Assembly (NCBI GenBank): GCA_002726335.1 | Contig: PBSR01000185.1 | Location: 1-26,712, forward strand | Origin: Gemmatimonadaceae bacterium | Lineage (GTDB): Bacteria > Latescibacterota > UBA2968 > UBA8231 | Length of the DNA stretch: 26,712 bases | Direction: 5' to 3' | Shown: positions 15,488-21,870 of the stretch, piece by piece | Position numbering within the stretch: position 1 is the stretch's first letter | Layout: each line of letters starts with the position of its first letter | Program-made: the position numbers and the translations under genes | Notes under the pieces: model-generated | The model's input: the letters and a program-made list of their open reading frames with translations, nothing else | Told to the model about the DNA's origin: nothing | The model's database searches: none

Positions 15488-16904
15488 GCAACACTTCGCG
15501 GCGTTGAAGCCAGCGGTCGATTTCTGTTCGTTGCGCCTGGTGTCACGGCAGGACGAGGCCATCGAGGTCCGTCAGGACATCCTGCAGCCGGTGGAGACCG
15601 CCCACGACACAGGCGTCATGATCACCGTCGTCGATGGCGGCGGTCTCGGCTATGCCGCCACCAGCGATCTGAGCTTGAGTGGGCTGGGCAACGCCCTGGA
15701 GCGAGCCACCGGTTGGGCACGACGGACGGCGGCCACAGCAGTCGTCGACCACGGGAAGGTGGCAAGGCCGTCGCCGGTGGGAGAGTATGCCTGTGACATC
15801 GAGCAGGCCTGGCAGGAACGCCCCCTTGGCGAGCGCATCGATCTGGCGCGTGGCGAGTGTGGCCGACTCAAGACCGACGATCGCATCGTCGATTGGTCGG
15901 CGTCGCTGTGGTGGATCGCCGAGGAGCACCTCTACCTGACGGCGGACGGCGGACGCACCCAGCAGCGATTCGAATACCTGATCCCCGGACTCAGTGTCAC
16001 CGCCAACGAGGGTGGCGAAACCGTGTGCCGCCGCTTCGGTGGGTTCGACCTCGGGCGCCAGGGCGGCCTGGAAATTCTCGATGACGTGCGCTTCTACGAC
16101 CATGCCCCCGTCATCGCCGACGAAGTACTGCGACTGCTGGCAGCTCCCAACTGTCCCACGGGTACTATGGATCTGCTGCTGGATCCGGATCAGATGTACC
16201 TGCAGATCCATGAGTCGATCGGTCACCCCCTCGAACTCGACCGCATCCTCGGCGACGAGCGCAACTATGCGGGAACCAGTTTCGTCACCCTCGACATGCT
16301 CGGCAGTTACCGTTATGGCTCCGAGCTGCTGAACATCACCTTCGATCCCACCATCACCGACGAGTTTGCCACCTATGCCTGGGATGATGATGGCGTGGCG
16401 GCGGACAAACAGTACATCATCCGCGACGGCATTCTCGAGCGAGGCCTCGGCGGAACCACGTCGCAGATGCGAGCCGATCAACCTGGCGTGGCCAATTCGC
16501 GCGCCTGTTCCTGGAACCGGCCGCCCATCGATCGTATGGCGAACCTCAATCTCGAACCGGGGACCTCGAGTCTGCAGGAGCTGATCGGTGCCGTGGAAAA
16601 CGGGATCTACATGAAGCGCAACCTGTCGTGGTCCATCGATGACAGCCGCAACAAGTTTCAGTTCGGCTGCGAACACGGCCAGATGATCCGCGATGGCGAG
16701 CTGGCCGAGGTGGTGAAGAAACCCAATTACAACGGCATCTCCGCCACGTTCTGGCGATCTCTGAAAGGGGTCGGCAGCGCCGACCTGTTCGAGGTGCTCG
16801 GTACACCCTTCTGTGGCAAGGGCGAGCCGAATCAGGTCATCCGCGTCGGCCACGCGTCGCCGCCGGCACTGTTTGCCGACGTCGACGTCTTCGGTGGCGA
16901 ATAG
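15471..16904 (+). CDS. tldD: TldD-like metalloprotease subunit (catalytic)
   Basis: 477 residues from ATG 15471, inside the end of the MFS gene, with a weak GAGAG 5-10 nt upstream. The diagnostic zinc motif HESIGH (H247, E248, H252) occurs in LQIHESIGHPLELDRILGDE. The C-terminal cysteine element FCGKG (C448) matches the TldD CGKxGQ region. N-terminal, middle and C-terminal PmbA/TldD domains are all represented at normal length. Characterised TldD pairs with TldE to form a barrel-like heterodimer that cuts unfolded peptides (microcin B17 leader, CcdA). The TldE-like partner follows 12 nt downstream. A cytoplasmic peptidase with unknown target is the sound call; a link to a modified peptide is speculative. 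Confidence 0.9.
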   Translation: MSEMVEQHFAALKPAVDFCSLRLVSRQDEAIEVRQDILQPVETAHDTGVMITVVDGGGLGYAATSDLSLSGLGNALERATGWARRTAATAVVDHGKVARPSPVGEYACDIEQAWQERPLGERIDLARGECGRLKTDDRIVDWSASLWWIAEEHLYLTADGGRTQQRFEYLIPGLSVTANEGGETVCRRFGGFDLGRQGGLEILDDVRFYDHAPVIADEVLRLLAAPNCPTGTMDLLLDPDQMYLQIHESIGHPLELDRILGDERNYAGTSFVTLDMLGSYRYGSELLNITFDPTITDEFATYAWDDDGVAADKQYIIRDGILERGLGGTTSQMRADQPGVANSRACSWNRPPIDRMANLNLEPGTSSLQELIGAVENGIYMKRNLSWSIDDSRNKFQFGCEHGQMIRDGELAEVVKKPNYNGISATFWRSLKGVGSADLFEVLGTPFCGKGEPNQVIRVGHASPPALFADVDVFGGE

Positions 16905-16916
16905 GGGGGGAAGGAC

Positions 16917-18263
16917 ATGAAAAGTGACTTTCAGCTCCTGGCGGACGAACTGATGACCCAGGTGCAGGGGCAGGAGGTGCTGCTGCTGAACTTCAACGGC
17001 GAAGAAACCGATTTCGTTCGCTTCAACCACTCCCGTGTGCGCCAGCCTGGTCATGTGCACCAGCGCTACCTGTCGATGGAGCTCATCGACGGCGAGCGCC
17101 ACGCAGCCGCCAACCTCACCCTCGGCGGCGGACGCCACTGTGTGAACGGGCAGGACCAGAGCCAGGATCACCCCCAGGCCACAGACGTGCTCAAGCTCCT
17201 GCGTGAGCGTCTCGTCGAGCTGCCGGAAGATCCCCACCTTTTGTACAGCGTCGCACCCCTGTCGACCGAGATCGAGGGGGAGGATGGCCTGCCAGCAGTC
17301 GAGGACGTGGTCGACCAGGTCGTGGCTGCCGGCGAAGGTCGGGATCTGGTGGGGATACACGCCCAGGGCGGTATCTACCGCGGCTTCGCCAATTCGCTCG
17401 GTCAGCGGAACTGGTCAGCCACGCACAGCTTCAACCTCGACTGGAGCTTCTACCATCAGGCGGACAAGGCGGTCAAGTGCGGCTACGCCGGTGTCGACTG
17501 GCAGGCGGATGAGTTCCGAACGCATGTGGACCGGGCCCTCGAGCAACTGACCGTGCTCGAGGGTGAGCCGAAGACGATCAGCGCAGGGAGGTACCGGGTC
17601 TACCTGTCGCCGGTGGCGCTGGCCGACTACGTGGGTGTGCTGAACTGGGGTGGATTCGGACTCAAGTCCCACCGCACGAAGCAGTCGAGCCTGCTGCGGA
17701 TGGTGACGGACGGGGTTCGACTGCACGACAGTGTCACACTGCGGGACAATACAGCCGAGGGTGTGGCCCCCAACTTTCAGAGCGAGGGCTTCGTCAAGCC
17801 CGACAGCGTCACGCTGATCGACGCCGGCGCCCACGCTGACTGTCTCGTATCGCCACGCAGCGCCCGTGAGTATGGCGTCGAGCCGAATGGGGCTGGCGCC
17901 GGTGAGGGTGCCTCCTGCCTCGATCTGGCAGCAGGGGACGTACCGATGGCTGAGGTTCTGGCGCACCTCGACACGGGCGTGTGGATCAACAACGTCCACT
18001 ACCTCAACTACTCAGATCGGCCCGCCTGCCGCATCACCGGCATGACCCGGTTCGCCTGCTTCTGGGTGGAAGGGGGCCAGATCGTGGCCCCCATCAACGT
18101 CATGCGCTTCGATGAGTCGCTCTACCGCGTACTGGGAGAGAACCTCATCGGACTGACCTGCGAACGGCAGATGATTCTGGATTCGGGGACCTATGGCGGT
18201 CGAGGGTCGACCTCGGCACGCTTCCCCGGGGCGCTTGTGGAAGACTTCAACTTCAACCTGTAA
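16917..18263 (+). CDS. pmbA: TldE/PmbA-like protease partner subunit
   Basis: 448 residues; ATG follows GGGGAAGG by 2 nt, with the purine-rich run extending upstream. It shares the PmbA/TldD architecture (N-terminal strand-rich FVRFNHSRVRQPGHVHQRYL; C-terminal DLAAGDVPMAEVLAHLDTGV and WINNVHYLNYSDRPACRITG) but has no HExxxH, as expected for the non-catalytic TldE/PmbA partner. In the known complex both subunits enclose the cleavage chamber and only TldD carries zinc. Spacing and order (TldD then TldE) support an obligate pair. The RITGMTRFACFWVEGGQIV region corresponds to the conserved domain-3 strand near the end of the family. Confidence 0.88.
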   Translation: MKSDFQLLADELMTQVQGQEVLLLNFNGEETDFVRFNHSRVRQPGHVHQRYLSMELIDGERHAAANLTLGGGRHCVNGQDQSQDHPQATDVLKLLRERLVELPEDPHLLYSVAPLSTEIEGEDGLPAVEDVVDQVVAAGEGRDLVGIHAQGGIYRGFANSLGQRNWSATHSFNLDWSFYHQADKAVKCGYAGVDWQADEFRTHVDRALEQLTVLEGEPKTISAGRYRVYLSPVALADYVGVLNWGGFGLKSHRTKQSSLLRMVTDGVRLHDSVTLRDNTAEGVAPNFQSEGFVKPDSVTLIDAGAHADCLVSPRSAREYGVEPNGAGAGEGASCLDLAAGDVPMAEVLAHLDTGVWINNVHYLNYSDRPACRITGMTRFACFWVEGGQIVAPINVMRFDESLYRVLGENLIGLTCERQMILDSGTYGGRGSTSARFPGALVEDFNFNL

Positions 18264-18273
18264 TCCAGGCGTC

Positions 18274-18849
18274 ATGGACATCGTCTACCTGCCCGCCACC
18301 GAGCCTGACGACGAGACCTACGGTCGGCCACCTCGGGAGTTTCGGGGTCATCCGGACGTCAATGTCCACGAGGTCAGCTATCCGCATCTGGTCTGGTACA
18401 ACCAGGATGTCCGCGCCGAGGCCAGGCGGCAGATCGAGGCCATGCCGATGGACCGCTGCGTTCTGGTGGGATTCAGCAAATCGGGGCTCGGAGCCTGGCA
18501 TCTGACGCGAGAGATGCCGCAGCGGATCACGGCGACGATCATCTTCGATGCACCTGTCGCCACGGCACAGATCCCACTCAAGTGGGGGGCAGGGCCGTTC
18601 TACGATGAGCAGACATGGACGCGGGATCTGCCGGTTCACGGGATTGGCGAGTTTCGCCGGGCTGTGTCTGCGGAGCACAGACTCATCCTCATTTCGGGTG
18701 CAAGCTTCCACGCCGAGATGGAACGGCTGTCACGCGAGTTGACCGAGTCGGGCCTGGTGCACACCTGCCTGCAGCGCCAGGACATCCGCCATCACTGGGA
18801 GGCCGGGTGGGTGGAACTGGGGTTGACTGAATGCACGGAGTCTCGGTGA
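18274..18849 (+). CDS. Small alpha/beta-hydrolase-like protein
   Basis: 191 residues from ATG 18274, 10 nt after the TldE-like stop and therefore probably in the same operon. CVLVGFSKSGLGAWHLTREM forms a typical strand-nucleophile-elbow-helix (GxSxxG). Downstream there is an acid-containing strand (TATIIFDAPV) and a late HH in RQDIRHHWEAGW, so a Ser-Asp-His arrangement is possible. The protein is shorter than most alpha/beta hydrolases (250-300 residues) and lacks an obvious lid. It is cytoplasmic with no signal peptide. It may be an esterase or peptidase accessory to the TldD/E pair, or a member of an uncharacterised family; function not assigned. Confidence 0.65.
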   Translation: MDIVYLPATEPDDETYGRPPREFRGHPDVNVHEVSYPHLVWYNQDVRAEARRQIEAMPMDRCVLVGFSKSGLGAWHLTREMPQRITATIIFDAPVATAQIPLKWGAGPFYDEQTWTRDLPVHGIGEFRRAVSAEHRLILISGASFHAEMERLSRELTESGLVHTCLQRQDIRHHWEAGWVELGLTECTESR

Positions 18850-18863
18850 CGGGAGAGAGAGAG

Positions 18864-18989
18864 ATGAAAATCAGCGGGAAGTACCTGGGACTTCTGTGCC
18901 TCCTTGCCGGGTGGTCGGCTTCGCCCGTCATCGACAAAGGCGTCGTGTACGTGGGCAGCGCCGACGGGAGCATGTATGCCCTCCACTGA
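18864..18989 (+). pseudogene. Signal peptide joined to the last PQQ-type beta-propeller repeat (internally deleted gene)
   Basis: An open frame of 41 codons starts at ATG 18864 after a purine-rich GGGAGAGAGAGAG. Residues 1-19 look like a secretion signal (KYLGLLCLLAGWSA). They are followed directly by SPVIDKGVVYVGSADGSMYA and LH, a single blade motif of PQQ_2/PQQ-like propellers. Intact members carry 6-8 such repeats and over 300 residues. The simplest reading is an in-frame internal deletion that preserved both ends. The last 14 nt overlap the PIG-L remnant start. A genuine secreted micro-protein is possible but unlikely. Confidence 0.6.
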
Positions 18990-19418
18990 AGAGCAGATCA
19001 GAGTCATCGCCTTTGCCGCCCACCCGGACGAACCCGACGAATACGTTGGCGGAACGGCGGCACTGTTCGCCGAGAGGTGATCCGCAAGACACGGGAGTGG
19101 CAGGCCGACATCGTCATGGCCTTTCACCCGGTGGGTGGCAGCCACGCCGACAACCGGACGGCGGGAGAGGCGGTCCGGGACGCGGCGGCCTTCATCGCGT
19201 TTACACCCAACATCGTGCCGGAGGTCCCGCCGCTGTCGAAGAGCCCGCTCTTCCTGCTGACGCCCGACTACCACGCCAAGCGGTTCTATCGGCCCGACAT
19301 CGTGATCGCCGTCGATGCCGTCCTGGAAAAGAAGCTGGACGCCATCGCTGCCCACGGCCGCCATCCCACAGATGACGAAATCAGGAAATTCTTCCCAATG
19401 TTGCCCGCTCCTGTGTAA
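18976..19418 (+). pseudogene. PIG-L/LmbE deacetylase with internal deletion and broken frame
   Basis: ATG 18976 opens MPSTEEQIRVIAFAAHPDEP, then GGTAALFAER and TGA at 19078. This is the N-terminus of the PIG-L fold, with HPDE in place of the zinc motif HPDD. A second frame begins at GTG 19077, overlapping that stop (GTGA): VIRKTREWQADIVMAFHP, then SHADN where HPDH is expected, then RPDIVIAVDAVLEKKLDAI to TAA 19416. This is the C-terminal third of the same family. About 60-70 residues between the parts are missing. PIG-L enzymes de-N-acetylate GlcNAc conjugates. With both zinc motifs altered and the core deleted this is almost surely inactive, unless GTGA coupling makes a split protein. Confidence 0.8.
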
Positions 19419-19438
19419 GTTTCGGATTGGAGACAGGC

Positions 19439-19693
19439 ATGAGGAAGATCCAGCTCACACGTGATCAAGATGAATGGGTGGTCGAGTACGACCCGAAGGC
19501 GCGGACGCTGACCGTCGGAGGGCCGGCGCCGGAGGCCTCGCGGTTGCACCTCTGGCTGACGACGCCACGAACGATCATCGACGGCAACGGCGGTATGATC
19601 GTGGTCGCTCCTTCGCACCGCTGGACGCACATGAAGCAGGCCGTGGAGACCGATCTCTACGGTGATTTCCTGATGAAAGCCACCTTCAGATAG
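19439..19693 (+). CDS. Small uncharacterised protein (84 aa)
   Basis: ATG 19439 follows GGAG (19429-19432) by 6 nt. The sequence (MRKIQLTRDQDEWVVEYDPK, then ARTLTVGGPAPEASRLHLWL) is strand-rich and hydrophilic with no membrane segment or signal peptide. GNGGMIVVAPSHRWTHMKQA near the middle looks like a compact beta domain. I do not recognise the family. It lies 20 nt after the PIG-L remnant in the same orientation and ends 15 nt before the -35 element of the putative RNA promoter. Confidence 0.5.
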   Translation: MRKIQLTRDQDEWVVEYDPKARTLTVGGPAPEASRLHLWLTTPRTIIDGNGGMIVVAPSHRWTHMKQAVETDLYGDFLMKATFR

Positions 19694-19708
19694 GCCGGCA
19701 TTACAAGC

Positions 19709-19737
19709 TTGACAGTCGGCCGGCGGAATGGTATCCT
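19709..19737 (+). promoter_or_regulatory. Sigma70-type promoter for the structured leader or small RNA
   Basis: Consensus -35 TTGACA (19709-19714), exactly 17 bp of spacer, then TATCCT (19732-19737) as a -10 with four of six consensus bases. Initiation would be expected near 19744. Confidence 0.55.
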
Positions 19738-19748
19738 CGGACCAGAAC

Positions 19749-19778
19749 GGCGTCGTCTGGCGTCGTCTGGCGTCGTCT
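19749..19778 (+). repeat. Three exact tandem copies of a 10-bp unit
   Basis: GGCGTCGTCT occurs at 19749-19758, 19759-19768 and 19769-19778 with no mismatch. It lies at the predicted 5' end of the transcript and is not part of a gene. Confidence 0.9.
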
Positions 19779-19804
19779 GATCGCCACCTTTCAAGGAGGG
19801 GGTC

Positions 19805-19834
19805 ATGGAGCCGGACAAGGTAGGGTGGTCGTAG
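19805..19834 (+). CDS. Nine-codon ORF with very strong Shine-Dalgarno (possible leader peptide)
   Basis: AAGGAGG (19794-19800), extended by further Gs, precedes ATG 19805 by 4 nt and opens MEPDKVGWS, then TAG. This is one of the strongest ribosome binding sites in the window, yet it serves only nine codons. It sits in the loop of a possible hairpin (stem 19783-19788/19824-19829) upstream of an intrinsic terminator, as in leader-peptide attenuators. The peptide shows no obvious run of one amino acid. A chance ORF in a structured RNA is equally possible. Confidence 0.25.
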   Translation: MEPDKVGWS

Positions 19835-19943
19835 ACAGCCCGGTTGCGGCCACCGAAACCCACGCCCACCGTTCCTCCGAGTCGATGGCGGAGCCGCCGC
19901 CGGCTCACGCGGGTCCGTCGGGATCCGACAAGAATTGAAGATT

Positions 19944-19980
19944 GGCCCCCGATCCTGCGCGGATCGGGGGCCTTTCTCGT
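19944..19980 (+). terminator. Intrinsic terminator or attenuator before the transglutaminase-like gene
   Basis: Perfect 12-bp stem GGCCCCCGATCC (19944-19955) with GGATCGGGGGCC (19961-19972), loop TGCGC, followed by TTTCTCGTT. It lies 24 nt before ATG 19997. Confidence 0.88.
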
Positions 19981-19996
19981 TCCAGGGACTGTGCCA

Positions 19997-21868
19997 ATGA
20001 GCGTCTACTCGCCTCGAATCACAACCGATCGGCAACCTGACTACTCGGATCTGGGCCGCTTCGTCAACTTCGCCGCATGGCGTTGCCTGGCTCCGGCCGA
20101 GAAAGCCGTGGCCATCTGGCGCTACATCACAGACCGGGAGACGGGGTTCTTTCCGGTCCAGGGCATCTACGAGGATGCCGATCCCGGTCCCGAGTATGCG
20201 TTCTTCGATGAGCGGGATGTGAGCAAGGTCCTCAACGTACACGGCCACGGCTACTGTGGCCTGCTCAGCCCGACGCTCGATGGCATCTTCACACACGCCG
20301 GGTTCACCGATTCGCGCATCATTCGGATGAAAGAAAACCACCACTGCGTCACCGAGGTGTTCTACGATGGCGGGTGGCACTACTTCGATGTCGATCTGCG
20401 CGGCCTGCTGATGAAGGAAGATGGCAGCGTTGCCAGCCTCGAAGAAGCTTGCAGCGATCAGGACCTGTGGATCAAGCCATCGATCGAGATAGAGCCGTTC
20501 TATCCGCTCGATGACAAGAAGGCCATGTTCGAGGGCTACTCCCAGTGTCGCCTCGAGCGTCTGTTTTCCTGGCACAAGAACGGGCACACGATGGACTTTG
20601 TCCTGCGGCCCGGCGAGTCCCTCACACGATACTGGGATCCCCAGGGACGCTGGTTTCATCCGTGGCCCGCCGCCGGCGGCTTCAACATGGACTTCCTGCG
20701 GCGACGCTTCGAGGCCGACCCGCGGGGCCTGAAGTGCAAGCATCCGGGATGGACACGGTGGACCCACGGCAATGGCCTGCTGGTATACGCGCCAAAGTTG
20801 CGTGAGGGCTTCTCTGACCTGGCCCAAGGTGCGGAGGAGTTCGAAGGAGTCGCTCTCACTTCACGAGGCGCGGTGAGCGATGGAGGCGGATACCTCACGT
20901 TCGGCGTGAGCACACCCTATATCATCGTCGGCGAAGTCGCCCAGATCGGACCTCCCGCAAGAGTGCAGGGCGCGGCGATACTGTCCTATCGATCTCTCGG
21001 CGACACGACCGCCTCTGTGTCGACCGACGAGGGCCATACATGGCAGACGGTTGGCGGTACGGAGGACAGCGCTGCGGTGACGATCGATCTGACATCACAC
21101 GTTGTCGGCCGCTACGGCTACCAGATCCGCTTCGATTTGCCGGCCGGAAGCGGTCTGGACGAGTTTGTGCTCGAGACCTGGTCCCAGCTGTCGCCACCTT
21201 CTCTGCCGCGATTGCATGCAGGCCGCAATGCCCTCCATTTCGAGACCGGGGACCGGTACGGCTATCACACGAGTGTGAAGGAAATTCGCCTGAACCTGCG
21301 GGATCCCGCGCAGTTGGAGAGATACCTGGTGCGCCTAGACGGCGACTACCAGCCTCTACGGGTGGAGGCGAAGATCCGCGGGGAGGCGGTACTGCGAATC
21401 GACGCCCGCCCCGATGGCGGTATCCAATGGCTGACTGCGGGAGGTTACTTCCACACCCGACTGGGTGAGCGAGCAGGGGAGAATGGCAATGCCATCTACT
21501 ACTCCGTCAACGGGGCCGACGGACCGTGGCACGATGTCTGTCAGGCCCGGGTCCCAGACTGGGTCGAATTCTGGCACACCGGCATGGACGGTGACGTCGT
21601 GCTCGACACGCCAATCGAGACGATCCACCTGAAGTACGTGGGCGATCCGGGGCTCAACCAGATCTGGATCTACGCCCACTGTCTCGAATCGGCCCCACCG
21701 TCGCCCTTGCGGGTCACCCATGGCTATGAGATCGACGGGGAACTGCGGGAGGAAGAGCATCTCGTTGACCGGGCGGCGGAGTACGAGATGGTCTGTGAAT
21801 CCGAGCCGGAAAACCGCTACCTTCGTTTTGCCGTCGACAGCTGCAGGACCCCGTCCCGCGGGCGATAG
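19997..21868 (+). CDS. Transglutaminase-like (papain-fold) protein with C-terminal beta domains
   Basis: 623 residues from ATG 19997, preceded by CAGGGA 8 nt upstream. The open frame extends to 19844, but that part would cross the terminator. The N-terminal 250 residues carry the transglutaminase core: HGHGYCGLLSPTLDGIF gives C87, NHHCVTEVFYDGGWHYFDVD gives H116 and D131, forming a Cys-His-Asp triad. The rest is strand-rich (SYRSLGDTTASVSTDEGHTW, LNQIWIYAHCLESAPPSPLR) and resembles beta-sandwich modules. Bacterial members are mostly peptidases or amidases. There is no signal peptide, so it is predicted cytoplasmic unless exported unconventionally. It converges on the Gfo/Idh/MocA gene with a 2-nt gap. 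Its expression may depend on read-through of the upstream terminator. Confidence 0.75.
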   Translation: MSVYSPRITTDRQPDYSDLGRFVNFAAWRCLAPAEKAVAIWRYITDRETGFFPVQGIYEDADPGPEYAFFDERDVSKVLNVHGHGYCGLLSPTLDGIFTHAGFTDSRIIRMKENHHCVTEVFYDGGWHYFDVDLRGLLMKEDGSVASLEEACSDQDLWIKPSIEIEPFYPLDDKKAMFEGYSQCRLERLFSWHKNGHTMDFVLRPGESLTRYWDPQGRWFHPWPAAGGFNMDFLRRRFEADPRGLKCKHPGWTRWTHGNGLLVYAPKLREGFSDLAQGAEEFEGVALTSRGAVSDGGGYLTFGVSTPYIIVGEVAQIGPPARVQGAAILSYRSLGDTTASVSTDEGHTWQTVGGTEDSAAVTIDLTSHVVGRYGYQIRFDLPAGSGLDEFVLETWSQLSPPSLPRLHAGRNALHFETGDRYGYHTSVKEIRLNLRDPAQLERYLVRLDGDYQPLRVEAKIRGEAVLRIDARPDGGIQWLTAGGYFHTRLGERAGENGNAIYYSVNGADGPWHDVCQARVPDWVEFWHTGMDGDVVLDTPIETIHLKYVGDPGLNQIWIYAHCLESAPPSPLRVTHGYEIDGELREEEHLVDRAAEYEMVCESEPENRYLRFAVDSCRTPSRGR

Positions 21869-21870
21869 CT

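Larger units (their letters stand above)
19744..19980 (+). ncRNA. Candidate structured RNA or attenuator leader (about 235 nt), not matched to a known family
   Basis: It is bounded by the promoter at 19709-19737 and the terminator at 19944-19972. Visible pairings: GTCT/AGAC (19775-19778/19833-19836) and GCCACC/GGTGGT (19783-19788/19824-19829), enclosing a Shine-Dalgarno and start codon in the loop; GAGCCG/CGGCTC (19891-19896/19901-19906); GTCGG/CCGAC (19917-19921/19925-19929); then the terminator stem. It does not contain signatures I know for SRP RNA, 6S RNA, RNase P RNA, tmRNA or TPP and cobalamin riboswitches. The transglutaminase-like gene starts 25 nt after the terminator stem, so the RNA could be a free small RNA or a cis-acting attenuator for that gene. 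Confidence 0.45.

Noticed and set aside
15543..17360. 605-codon open frame on the minus strand
   Set aside because: Antisense to the TldD-like and TldE-like genes, which carry clear family motifs; no protein features in the minus frame.
19749..19778. CRISPR-like array
   Set aside because: The 10-bp units are directly tandem without spacers and only three in number; no cas genes are present.
19844..19996. N-terminal extension of the transglutaminase-like protein by 51 residues
   Set aside because: It would be translated through the structured region and the 12-bp terminator stem and is Arg/Pro-rich low-complexity sequence; ATG 19997 has its own ribosome binding site.
19286..20827. 513-codon open frame on the minus strand
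   Set aside because: Antisense to the PIG-L remnant, the 84-aa gene and the transglutaminase-like gene; it would also cross the promoter-terminator element.
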